29,340 nt of DNA from Nemertoderma westbladi (GCA_032718475.1 JAUCBJ010006387.1:1-29340); one strand, 5' to 3'. Shown: positions 10,268 through 19,356, counted from the first letter of the stretch. The notes: generated by a model from the letters alone, not told the origin. Program-made: numbers and translations.

Positions 10268-11690
10268 TCAGGTGACGGTGGACTGTGGGGAGGATTTGTG
10301 GCTGTGCGGAGGATATGTGGCTGTGTGGGGATGATATGTGGCTGTGGGAAGAAATGTGTCTGTGTGTGGAGGATATGTGGCTGTGTGGGGAGGATTTGTG
10401 GCTGTGTGGGGAGAATATGTGGCTGTGTGGGGAGGATAGGTGGCTGTGGGGGGAAGATTGCGGCTGTGTGGGGAGGATATGTGGCTGTGTGGGTAGGATA
10501 TGTGGCTGTGTGGGGAAGATATGTGGCTGTGTGTGGAGGATATGTGACTGTGGGGAAGATATGTGGCTGTGTGGGGATGATATGTGGCTGTGTGGGAAGG
10601 ATATGTGGCTGTGTGGGGAGGATAGGTGGCTGTGTGGTGAGGATACGTGGCTGTGTGGGGAAGATATGTGGCTGTGTGTGGAGGATATGTGACTGTGGGG
10701 AGGATATGTGACTGTGGTGAAGATATGTCGCTGTGTGGGAAGGATGTGTGGCTGTGTGGGGAGGATATGTGGCTGTGGGAAGGATATGTGGCTGTGTGGG
10801 ATGGATAAGTGGCTGTGTGGGATGGATAAGTGGCTGTGGGGGGAAGATTGCGGCTGTGTGGGGAGGATATGTGGCTGTGGGGAAGATAAGTGGCTGTGTG
10901 GGGAGGATATGTGACTGTGGGGAAGATATGTGGCTGTGTAAGGTGGATATGTGGCTGTGGGGAAGATATGTGGCTGTGTGAGGTGGATATGTGGCTGTGT
11001 GGGGAGGATATGTGATTGTGGAGAAGATATGTGGCTGTGTGGGGAGGATATGTGGCTGTGGGGAAGATAAGTGGCTGTGTGGGGAGGATATGTGACTGTG
11101 GGGAAGATATGTGGCTGTGTAAGGTGGATATGTGGCTGTGGGGAAGATATGTGGCTGTGTGAGGTGGATATGTGGCTGTGTGGGGAGGATATGTGATTGT
11201 GGAGAAGATATGTGGCTGTGTGGGGAGGATATGTGACTGTGGGGAAGATATGTGGCTGTGTAAGGTGGATATGTGGCTGTGGGGAAGATATGTGGCTGTG
11301 TGAGGTGGATATGTGGCTGTGTGGGGAGGATATGTGATTGTGGAGAAGATATGTGGCTGTGTGGGGAGGATATGTGGCTGTGTGGAGAAGATATGTGGCT
11401 GTGTGGGGAGGATATGTGGCTGTGTGGGGAGGATATGTGGGTGTGTGGGGAGGATATGTGGCTGTGGGGAAGATAAGTGGCTGTGTGGGGGGGATATGTG
11501 GCTGTGGGGAGAATATGTAGCTGTGTGGGGAGGATATGTGGCTGTGTGGGGAGGATATATGGCTGTATGGGGAAGATATGTGGCTGTGTGTGAAGGATAT
11601 GTGACTGTGGGGAAGATATGTGGCTGTGTGGGGAGGATATGTGGCTGTGGGAGGATATGTGGCTGTGAGAAGGATATGTGGCTGTGTGGA
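10268..11690 (+). repeat. Minisatellite with mixed 21- and 19-bp units (ggatatgtggctgtgtgggga)
   Basis: Tandem array of about 1.42 kb. The main unit is 21 bp; a frequent 19-bp form lacks one 'tg'. Variants such as 'gtgactg', 'gataagtgg' and 'gtgtaaggtgg' form a block that recurs with 'gtgtaagg' at 10936, 11117 and 11258 (steps of 181 and 141 bp). The minus strand is open for 482 codons across the whole array, and the plus strand has several open frames. These follow from a stop-poor unit, so I do not call a gene. Confidence 0.95.
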
Positions 11691-11849
11691 GTCAACTTAT
11701 TGAAGCGCAATGCCACTATGGGCGTCCCACGTCCACTGGCTCAACCCAAAGGAGTTCCCATAGACAGAGTCAATGAATTGATTCAACGACTTTGGCAAAT
11801 AATTCCAAGAAATATAATTGGTTTTTGGAATTCGTTAGTTAAAGTGTGA
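11691..11849 (+). other. Unique sequence after the minisatellite with a short open frame
   Basis: The frame leaving the repeat continues for about 52 codons with normal-looking composition and ends in RVNELIQRLWQIIPRN-x(11)-V then stop at 11847-11849. I do not recognise a family. It may be a leftover coding segment or chance. Confidence 0.2.
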
Positions 11850-12710
11850 TGGTGAACTGAACATGCAAATAATGAAGGACTGTACTAGAAGGCAAAGTAG
11901 ACTGAGTTTGATTTTGGCGGACTAGGTTTTGGTAAACTGGTCACATGGTTATACAGTAGCTAGAATAACTCTAAAAATTTTACGGGCAAATATGTAACTA
12001 TAATCGATTGCCCAGAGTTTAGTTGAGTACTTTATATTCATGGAATGGTAACCATGATGACGTTACCAGGCAACCAATCACAGAAACTATCAGCTGTTAA
12101 TCTCTTGTTTTTGAATTATAATTTGCATTATTTACCAAAACCCAACCCTTAACTACAAAATTCCAAGTATAATTTCCACCCTGCAGTATTATTATTTGAA
12201 GGTATTAAACTATTAGACACGAACTCTTGATAGACAAAACACCCTATATCAGCTTTCAGTTCCATTTGTCGCCAACATTTTCGAGGCAAAACACCCTATA
12301 AAATCTTTTCAGCATCTTTTAAGCTCCCAAATCACAAAAGTTGTGTATCTCGCATTTGAAATTCTAAGTTAGTATATTTGGGTGACTTGCAGTTCAAATT
12401 CTGGTATCCAGGCAGCTGTATAACAAACTTATAGAAGAAAACGCGTTTCGTTAAATTAATCAAAACACGATTTTTGGAGAAAGGGTATTTTGCCTTAAGA
12501 CGGCAGTATAATTTTCCGATTTTCAGATAAAATTAGGATGAAACTTTAAATATCTCTTCGTGGTCCTATGAATTCTGAACCGGTTATGGTAATACGCAAT
12601 TATTTTTTTCGGAACTCAGTAACGAAACGTAATTTGGAAATTATTCCGTAATGTAATATCGTAACGCAAAAAGTTCAGTTTTTCAACCGTAACGTAACGT
12701 AAAACATCCT
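11850..12710. other. Repeat-derived AT-rich stretch
   Basis: It contains 'caaaacaccctata' words near 12236 and 12286 and the inverted 'gggtattttgccttaagacggcagtata' piece at about 12482-12509. The inner 'gacggcagtata' mirrors 'tatactgccgccgtc' at 9903-9917. No gene seen. Confidence 0.5.
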
Positions 12711-12711
12711 T

Positions 12712-13083
12712 GTTAATCTGTGGGTTTTCCTGGGCGGTGATTAAATAAAATGTAACTTTTCTGATTTGACGAAATCTAAACTGTCTGACTGTCTGTCTCT
12801 TTGTCTGTCTGGGTGTTTGACTGTAAAAAATGGAGAAATCAATAAAATTAAAAAAGGGTCAATTTATGGGTTTTATATATTATTGTATATTTATTTAAAT
12901 TTCAGGTATATATATTTTTTTAATAATCGAAAAATCGGCAATTGGAACCCAATAGATTATTTAATAATGAGATTAATTTATATAAGTGCTGACTGCTGCA
13001 GCTGACCAGCGGGGCCTGGAGAATGGAATTAAAAAATATTCCTCACAAAGGGGGGGGGGGGGGGGGGGCATGGAAAGGCCCTC
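12712..13083. other. Simple repeats and a poly-G tract
   Basis: A 'gtctgactgtctgtctctttgtctg'-like stretch near 12783 resembles one near 8550. A run of about 18 G lies at 13051-13068. The short plus-strand open frames here look like chance. Confidence 0.4.
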
Positions 13084-13101
13084 CCCAGGCTACGCCACTG
13101 C
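13084..13101 (-). repeat. Inverted 'cagtggcgtagcc' repeat end
   Basis: 'ggctacgccactg' here is the inverse of the repeat end at 6913. Both are close to poly-G tracts (13051 and 8110). The pair encloses 6.2 kb and may be two copies of one repeat family in opposite orientation. Confidence 0.45.
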
Positions 13102-13580
13102 TATCCATGATACATTGATACGTAACAAATCCATCCAAAGCATAATATTGATTAGTAAACTGTTCTTCTTTTTACCTACGTAGTTGGCGGTATTTATTTC
13201 ACCTTCGCCCTCCAACATTAGGATGGCTCTCTACTCTAATATATCTTCAACTAATGTACTAATTTGGTTAGGTGATAGCTAAATAGTGGATGGCTAAATA
13301 GTAAATAGGAGCCAATTCGGAAAAAAATGAAAAAATACATTTTTTTTCTTGATGGATTTCCAAACTGCATACAATTGTATTCATCATATGTGTGGAATAC
13401 AATAATTGGGGTGTAATACTTATATACTTAAATATATATACAATTGAAATTACTCAACTATTAAAAAAGTTAAGATCGTTGTTTCATTTATTGTCGAAAT
13501 ATTTAAACCGTATAAAATAAGTTACAATACATATCTGCCAATACTAACCATATAGGCCTTTTGAAGAATACAATTATATA
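13102..13580. other. AT-rich, no gene seen
   Basis: No protein similarity, RNA gene or clear repeat structure apart from A/T runs and the partial duplication 'gatagctaaatagtggatggctaaatagt' near 13273. Confidence 0.4.
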
Positions 13581-13584
13581 TCCC

Positions 13585-13822
13585 AATGAAATGGCCAGGA
13601 TTCACACTTGAACAGAGCCGCCCCCGTTTCGCAGGACATTGCTTTCACCGGGAGGACCAACCTGTGGACAATCTAGTTCTTTGGCGGCTTCATGGAGAGA
13701 AAAATAATGTTGGACATTCCAAGACTTTCTTGAGACGCCTCTTAAAGGACAGTAGACTGGAGTATGTGGATAATCTCGCGAAATACATTGGGGGGTGGGG
13801 AGTTGTGTATAAGCCGTCATAG
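13585..13822 (+). pseudogene. LINE reverse transcriptase C-terminal fragment
   Basis: The frame contains FTLEQSRPRFAGHCFHREDQ, which aligns with LTLEQNRLRFEGHCFRREDQ at the end of the LINE at 27310-29001. It continues with DNLVLW and a short tail ending at 13822. Only the last part of the RT protein is present, consistent with a 5'-truncated, old LINE insertion of a related family. It lies in the same orientation as the larger copy and antisense to the TET exons. Confidence 0.8.
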
Positions 13823-13960
13823 CAATCGAAACGCAGATGCAATGAGGCATGCCGATTTTATATATATAAATAGATGCGTTCCCCTTCCTACTTATGCAAA
13901 GGTCCTGATTTCCGGATATGCAACTTAATCTGCCTGTTCAATAGAAGTGGAGTAGATGAG

Positions 13961-14030
13961 AAAGCAAGCTGAACTGGTTAGCGCTACTGAAGAGGCCTGA
14001 TTCGCTGGTTCAACCCCCGGTGATGTACTT
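13961..14030 (+). repeat. tRNA-derived SINE head, probable
   Basis: An A-box-like 'ctggttagcgc' (13974) and a B-box-like 'ggttcaacccc' (14007) lie 33 bases apart, as in tRNA-derived promoters. The segment does not fold into an obvious complete tRNA, so a SINE is preferred over a tRNA gene. The body and tail are not resolved. Confidence 0.45.
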
Positions 14031-14123
14031 CCTCATTTTTTCCATTTATGAACCAAATCATAATACTAGAATCATATAGCAATAATTGCTATTGTGTCTA
14101 CCTGTAACCTGGTAGATACTCAC

Positions 14124-14332
14124 GTTTTGTTTGTTCCACAGCGACGAACTGTCTCTATACCGTGTTCCGAGGTGACATGGGTGAGGTCTCGGTATAACTG
14201 GTCGGCGAATTCTGTAGGAACCCCTTCCCATATAACGATACCGATAATGATGGCAGCGGTGACGCAGTGATGCCCCTCCCGATGCCTCGCCAGGATCAGT
14301 AACTGCTCTTCCAGATTCCGACGACGAATTAT
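14124..14332 (-). CDS. TET: TET methylcytosine dioxygenase, exon C (Cys-rich region)
   Basis: 69 codons plus 2 bases without a stop. It reads IIRRRNLEEQLLILARHREG, then HHC, then IWEGVP, then LYRDLT, and ends with RRCGTNK. This is the order seen in TET proteins (RR-x-x-LEEK-LL, R-x-GH-x-C, WEG-P, LY-x-LT, RRCG). TET enzymes oxidise 5-methylcytosine in nuclear DNA using Fe(II) and 2-oxoglutarate; this Cys-rich part packs against the catalytic fold. The acceptor is 'tgtag|ATAATT' and the donor 'AAAAC|GTGAGT'. It joins exon B in phase 0, giving KW-IIRR where relatives have KWVIRR. The next exon should begin one base into a codon and encode a Cys-rich CACQG segment; I did not find it further left. 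Confidence 0.88.
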
Positions 14333-15034
14333 CTACATTTGGATAATAAATACAAACCATAGATTATAAAGTAATACGGAACGAAATACGGTTTGTAATT
14401 AACCGATTAATTAACTAGAATGTTATAATTTTTAATAAAATTAACCAATTATTACAGTACCGGCTGAGCGGTGTTACAAGTTTAGTGTTATTAATTTATT
14501 ATTATTAATCTGTAAATCTAATCTGTAGGTCTTACCGCGCTCAATACAGAAGGGAACTGCTGTATTAGACTTGCATACCGTTCGGGCAATCTGCCGAGTT
14601 TGCAATTGTGAACAGCATTTTATCAATGTTCATAATCATGAATTTAATTAATTCTCCGCTTCCAATTAATATAAGCCGCGTGATTGCGATTAAATATGAA
14701 TATGAATGGATCGAAAATAGCTGTCCATAGAAACCGAGACAAAAATTATCAGATTACTTTGTAATGACGTCAAATTTGTAGCAGCCAATCGCAGATGATT
14801 TTCGAACTGGCTTCCCGCGCTTACTTAAACCCGCCATTTTGACTGTTTCCACATGTTTTTATTTTTACAAAAACACACCACGCCATTCGATTCATGGCAC
14901 CTTGTTACCACATATTCTTAACTGTTTCTTTTTTCGCGCCCTAACCATTTTTGTTAACAACAGAACCGGATTTAAGTTAAACAGAATGTTTATAAGTTGA
15001 AATATTGCAACAAAATAAATCGTTACAAACTAAC
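14333..15034 (-). other. TET intron between exons B and C
   Basis: 702-bp AT-rich intron bounded by 'TGG|GTTAGT' (donor at 15034) and 'tgtag|ATA' (acceptor at 14333). No separate gene is seen inside. Confidence 0.75.
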
Positions 15035-15222
15035 CCATTTAGAAATTGGACATCCTTGTTTCGTTGTTCCCTCTTTCCCGGTGTACTTGAGGACTTCCAA
15101 TCGTATACTAGACCCACGCAGACCGGACCTCTGCTCCATCAGCTTGCGGAGTTCTGGGACACTAGCAGCAGCCCCCAGATGGGTGTAATACGGCCCTTCT
15201 AGATCCTCATTAGGCCCAAATT
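15035..15222 (-). CDS. TET: TET methylcytosine dioxygenase, exon B (Cys-rich region)
   Basis: 188 nt with 62 intact codons. It encodes [20 protein letters not shown], then MEQRSGLRG, then [13 protein letters not shown], then QGCPISKW. The GP-x-YTHLG, YTGKEG and GCP-x-(A/S)KW motifs are diagnostic for the TET Cys-rich domain. The acceptor is 'ttattctag|AATTTGG' and the donor 'TGG|GTTAGT'. It begins with the last two bases of a codon, fitting exon A, which ends with one extra base; the join gives a Glu codon. Open frames reported on the plus strand here are shadows. Confidence 0.92.
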
Positions 15223-15860
15223 CTAGAATAAATTCAACCGCGGTAGATTATTATACTGTACGCAATGGTCGCTTAGTTAATGTAGCACAACATGATTCAC
15301 ACTCGTGACTTTTTTTATTTATTTAAATATTCGAATATTTTTTTATCATGACAAAGTTTTTTTATAGAATCCTTTTAAAATAAAACTATCAAACCGTACC
15401 ACCGTAGACAATGGAATATGGTTTAAAGTTTACCAAAATCCGCTTCACTTTCCACATCCAAACAAACAACCCCAAGAGACTATCGGTATACTGATACCAA
15501 TCCGGGTCCACAACCAGGAAAATAAGTATAATTTTGCCGCGAGAAAATTTGCACTGAAATAAAATGATGACGCGGGTAGCAAGGTAACGAAACGAGCAGT
15601 ATATACGAAGGTAGTCTGCAGGGCCAGAGGGCCACCTACTATTGAGCACGTCACGGAGTCTAGGAAAATATATTGGCAGACACTGTAAACAGCTGATCAT
15701 CAGTGAGTGACCAAAAAAGGTAGGACTGGCTGTTACCGGTAGGTCGTAGACCGGTATCGGTATCAGTTATATGCGGTTGCTGTAGCCGGTGTCGGTATGC
15801 TAACTATTATGACGACGATAAACCATCTCGCAGACGCCAAATAATATGGCAGCTTTCTAT

Positions 15861-16155
15861 GAAAAAAGTAAAGTAAAAGTAAACTTTCTTCGGCCACTAG
15901 GCCAGGGATTACGCACAAAGTCTGACGACTTATTTCCAGTGCGGCCCCCCCCAGAACTTTACTCCCCAGAGGAAACTCCAGTACTCAATTAGCTACGAAT
16001 GCTATTTATTTAAGGATGCAAGGCAGAGATGCGCCCTGGCTGGTCCCTTTGAAGCATTCGTGCCGAAACGAAAACTCCCCTGGCCCATGTGAGGATCGAA
16101 CCCACGACCTGCGGGAGATGTGAATTCAATGCAACCACTACACCAAGGTGGAACC
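15861..16155 (-). repeat. tRNA-derived SINE, about 295 bp
   Basis: On the minus strand the head at about 16155-16078 has an A box ('ttggtgtagtggtt') and a B box ('gtcgtgggttcgatcctc'). A GC-richer body follows, with 'gggaccagccagggcgcatc' and 'aaataagtcgtcagac'. The element ends in a short (ttttac)-type tail at 15885-15861. It sits in the same strand sense as the TET gene. Confidence 0.72.
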
Positions 16156-16244
16156 TTAATACACCTTGATACCTTATTACATGGGCCTTATGATATCAAA
16201 ATTTCAAACCTAATATGATAATATGAATGATAGCCACGATACGA

Positions 16245-16375
16245 GAGACAAGGGGGGAACTGGACGCAAACCCCATCTCGGCGAATTAATGTCCCGCCTC
16301 AATGTTAAATTATCACCTTAAGGAAAGGAGCAGATTACAGTGCACGTTATTCTAACCAAAACAATAAACGAAATC
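16245..16375 (+). repeat. MITE-like dispersed repeat, copy 1
   Basis: It starts with 'gagacaaggggggaactgg' then 'acgcaaa', followed by 'ggaaaggagcag' and 'taaccaaaacaataaacga'. Related copies lie at 20670-20735, 22900-23088 and 26151-26368. The right terminus is not clear in this copy. Confidence 0.6.
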
Positions 16376-16614
16376 AATAGGTTTTTGGGAGTAAGCAGCT
16401 GTTATTTGCAGATTGTTTCCTTTGTTAAGATAGTAATTCGTTTATAGTTTTGGTTTGATTCAGCCCCTCTAAGACCAGGGTTTTTAGTGAATTCATCACA
16501 GGGGGTTAAACTTCAAAGTGAAATCTAACAGCAGAAATCTGGTATACTTTACATGGGCCTGGCAGATTTTATTAATCTAGCTGGTTACAATTACAAGAGT
16601 GGCGGCCTTACACC

Positions 16615-16720
16615 TAATTAAAACTGTCACGTAATCCTAAACCTAAGTCATAATCGAAATATTTAGCGGAATTTTCTAAGATTATGACGTAATGTTTAGG
16701 TTACATGACAGTTTTAATTA
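16615..16720. repeat. Hairpin MITE-like inverted repeat
   Basis: Arms of about 42 bp begin 'taattaaaactgtca' and end with its inverse 'tgacagttttaatta', and they share inverted 'taagtcataatc'/'gattatgacgta' deeper in. The loop is about 20 bases. It could be a small Tc1/mariner-type MITE inserted at a TA site. Confidence 0.7.
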
Positions 16721-17177
16721 AGATTGTGATATACAAATATAGTAAATACCAATAAAAACAAAACGCCATTGACACCAAAAATTTTTTTTTTATCAAATGT
16801 TCCCATCCACACAGAGTATTTGTACCAAGTATCAAAGAAAATTCACCGAAAGCAGCAAGTCAAAGTTTTCAAACTTTTCGCCATCCGAAAAATGTCAATT
16901 TTGCCCAATATCGTGACTTGGAGATATTTTTGACAAAATCTGACATTAGATTTTCGCAATCAGGGCATCAAAATGTAACTTGTAAAATGTAACTTTTATG
17001 ATCTTAGACAACATACAAACTGAAATAGAAACCAAAAAGTATACAAAGTCACACCGCGACGCACGTTAATTAATCGCAACAGCGATAAAAGTACCTACTT
17101 TAAAGTGCTGTAACATTTGATCCCCTGCACGGATTGAGAAAAAATGTAAATTATTTCTTTGTTACTTTTTTTCTGTG

Positions 17178-17186
17178 TATATTTGA
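17178..17186 (+). repeat. Target site duplication, left copy (tatatttga)
   Basis: The nine bases directly outside the left arm of the foldback element are repeated exactly at 18831-18839. Confidence 0.9.
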
Positions 17187-18830
17187 GGGTGCTGGTCACC
17201 TCGCCGCACTGCCACTTCGCCACAAGTCATCTCGCCGCAGATAATGTGCGGCGAGGTGTTTTTGCGGCGAGGTGTCTCACTGTGAATGCCATTTAGCCGC
17301 AAATTATCGGACACCTCGCCGCAAGTCAATATTAAGTATTTATTTCTATATTTACAGGGAAGCCTATACTAGGCCTAGTTATGGCATTGGACATTATTAT
17401 AAGAATAAATAAAATAATGCGGTAAGGTTTGTTGCGTACTATTATAATTACTGTATTATTATAGATATACAGTGATAGTATTTGAGTTACGTATTAGATT
17501 ATAGTAAAACAGTCATAATCGTATGTTTGTCAAAAATGTTGATCAGTTGTTTAAAACAAGTGTGACGTTATGAACGTTAAAAAATTTAAAATTGTAATGT
17601 ATTCCTGCAGTATATTTCATTAGTTCAAATTTGGAATAAAACATTTCAGCGAAATTTATCTATCTAATAACTATTTACGTACATGTACAATGCGTAATTT
17701 TAGTAATGCGGTAACTAAAAACGGAAACTGAACTGTAATAACTGAACTGAATAACTGACATTCCTTAGTTGATTATTATCAATGGTTGTCAAGTTTCCAT
17801 CAACATAAAGGTCATGAATTCGGTCTTGGTAGCATTTATATGCAATCCAACCTCCTTAGCAGCCCTCTCCACTTTATTTAGTAGAAGCTGTGCATCTGCT
17901 AGCGTATTAGAGAGCAGGGCGATGTCATCCGCGAAGTCGGTGTCTGTGACTGTAGTTGCTGGATGGATATCTACTGTACTACGTTCTGCGTTCTTGAAGT
18001 GTGAATCCCAGGTCTTCACCCTTTGTATGTAGCCGTCCTCATTGCGTAATCCAGTACAATTACAAATAGTAATGGTGCTAATGTGTCACCTTGCAGTACG
18101 CCAGCCAGGATTAAGAAAAACTCAGTTTCACCATCTGGTGAGAGTACCTGCGCTTCTGTGTCACAATATAACAATTCAATGCCAGCAACAATTACTTCTG
18201 GTATTCCATAAGCTCTTATACAGTACTAACTGTTGTGTTGTTAACAGTATTAACTCTGATACAGTATTAACCTTATCACATTGTTACTTTACTTCAGTTT
18301 CCGTTCTTAGTTACCGCATTACTAAAATTACGCATTGTACATGTACGTAAATAGTTATTAGATAGATACATTTCGTAATGAAATGTTTTATTCCAAATTT
18401 GAACTAGTGAAATATACTGCAGGCATACATTACAATTTTAAATATAAATTTTTTAACGTTCATAACGTCACACTTGTTTTAAACAACTGATCAACATTTT
18501 TGACAAACATACGATTATGACTGTTTTACTATAATCTAATACGTAACTCAAATACTCTCACTGTATATCTATAATAATACAGTAATTATAATAGAACGCA
18601 ACAAACCTTACCGCATTATTTTATTTATTCTTATAATAATGTCCAATGCCATATCTAGGCCTAGTATAGGCTTCCCTGTAAATATAGAAATAAATACTTA
18701 ATATTGACTTGCGGCGAGGTGTCCGATAATTTGCGGCGAAATGGCATTCACAGTGAGACACCTCGCCGCACATTATCTGCGGCGAGATGACTTGCGGCGA
18801 AGTGGCAGTGTGGCGAGGTGACCAGCACCC
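17187..18830. mobile_element. Foldback element, 1644 bp, about 540-bp inverted arms, 9-bp target duplication
   Basis: Left arm 17187-17732 and right arm 18293-18830 are close to perfect reverse complements. The termini read GGGTGCTGGTCACC. The outer 150 bp of each arm carries several copies of 'cacctcgccgca' and variants in both orientations, which may be transposase binding sites. The flanking 9-bp duplication 'tatatttga' proves insertion as a unit. The size of the duplication points to the Mutator-like superfamily. The 560-bp interior holds a decayed LINE RT fragment rather than a transposase. The element lies in a TET intron. Confidence 0.92.
17789..18220 (-). pseudogene. LINE reverse transcriptase palm fragment inside the foldback element
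   Basis: On the minus strand one frame reads AYGIPEVIVAGI, then GVLQGDTLAPLLFVIVLDY, and stops near 18030. A second frame, after a shift, reads TDTDFADDIALLSNTL and then VERAAKEVGLHINATKTEFM. These are consecutive RT palm motifs, with FADD as the catalytic Asp pair. They match the same motifs in the LINE at 27310-29001 but diverge clearly. Both ends are truncated, so it cannot be active. Confidence 0.88.
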
Positions 18831-18839
18831 TATATTTGA
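18831..18839 (+). repeat. Target site duplication, right copy (tatatttga)
   Basis: Exact repeat of 17178-17186, directly following the right arm terminus 'accagcaccc'. Confidence 0.9.
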
Positions 18840-19152
18840 TCTGAGAAATTTTCAGCGAATTCTGAGAGGGTGGGTTACAAGCAAGGCGTACACGGCTTGG
18901 TTACAAGTCAAAAATCTTCGATGATTTGACACGGAATTACCCAAATGTGAGCCAAATTATTACATTATTACTGTGGACCATTTTCAGACAAATATAAGGA
19001 ATTTTTCAAATTAAGCTGATAATATTCACCCAAAACTTGAGAATGATTGAAAAAATAAAAAACTGCCAGGTCTGCTAATGGATATTTCATTTAGCGAAAA
19101 TGTTGGTTTTCACAAATATCCCGCAGTCCCATTTTAAGATAAAATTCTCACC

Positions 19153-19356
19153 AGTGCAGTCGCAGCTTGGGATAGGGGTCACCCGATTCAACGCTAACTC
19201 TTGCTGAGTTTTAGTCGATACAAGGTCTTCTTGGGTATTCCAACTGCTTCCAGAATCTTCCACCACCCCGTACAGTTTCTTATCAAGCCATTCCGAACGT
19301 ACATGATGTTGGGCTCCATCAAACCTCGCTCCATCGTACAACTCATGAGTCATCTT
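19153..19356 (-). CDS. TET: TET methylcytosine dioxygenase, exon A (upstream of Cys-rich core)
   Basis: Open on the minus strand from a candidate acceptor 'ggtag|AAGATG' (19356) to the donor 'CACTG|GTGAGA'. The last codons read TPIPSCDCT plus one base. Joined to exon B this gives [21 protein letters not shown] split over the junction, matching the CxC element that precedes GP-x-YTHLG in TET proteins. The N-terminal part (HELYDGARFDGAQHH, SEWLDKKLYG) is not conserved enough for me to place. The 5' border is less sure than the donor: an in-frame TAG lies just upstream of AAGATG, so either an acceptor there or a start at the ATG (19353) is possible. No CXXC zinc-finger exon was recognised to the right. 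Confidence 0.72.

Larger units (their letters stand above)
8643..12711. mobile_element. Candidate 4-kb unit bounded by inverted 'aaggatgtt...ttacgttacgttacgg'
   Basis: The left boundary (about 8643-8668) and the reverse complement of the right boundary (about 12686-12711) share 'aaggatgtt' followed by 'ttacgttacgttacggt'. Both flanks then carry several 'ccgtaacgtaat' words. No clean target duplication is visible and no transposase frame lies inside. The minisatellite at 10268-11690 occupies the middle. This could be one decayed DNA transposon or two related insertions in opposite orientation. Confidence 0.4.
15223..19152 (-). other. TET intron between exons A and B, filled with mobile elements
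   Basis: 3.93-kb intron from the donor 'CACTG|GTGAGA' at 19152 to the acceptor at 15223. It contains a tRNA-type SINE (15861-16155), a MITE-like repeat (16245-16375), a hairpin repeat (16615-16720) and the 1644-bp foldback element (17187-18830). The remaining stretches at 15223-15860, 16380-16610, 16725-17177 and 18840-19152 show no gene. Confidence 0.75.

Noticed and set aside
10065-10334. 89-codon plus-strand frame before the minisatellite
   Set aside because: It includes the 'ggcaaaacaccctac' repeat hairpin and runs into the array; no domain is seen.
10268-11716. 482-codon repeat protein on the minus strand and several Cys/Gly/Trp-rich plus-strand frames
   Set aside because: The frame cycles through three registers of a minisatellite, and both strands are open at once, which is a composition effect.
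12766-13183. Short plus-strand frames
   Set aside because: They cross simple repeats and a poly-G run and have no recognisable family.
14058-14360. 100-codon minus-strand frame overlapping TET exon C
   Set aside because: It is another frame over the exon. The TET-like frame is the one starting at the acceptor at 14332.
14997-15202. Two short plus-strand frames
   Set aside because: They are antisense shadows of TET exon B.
15389-15700. 103-codon minus-strand frame
   Set aside because: It lies in a TET intron, shows no TET or other family motif and no clear splice borders.
16078-16155. Functional tRNA gene on the minus strand
   Set aside because: A and B boxes are present, but they lead into a SINE-like body and tail, and no complete acceptor stem is evident.
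17769-18032. 87-codon plus-strand frame
   Set aside because: It is the antisense shadow of the LINE RT fragment with FADD on the minus strand.
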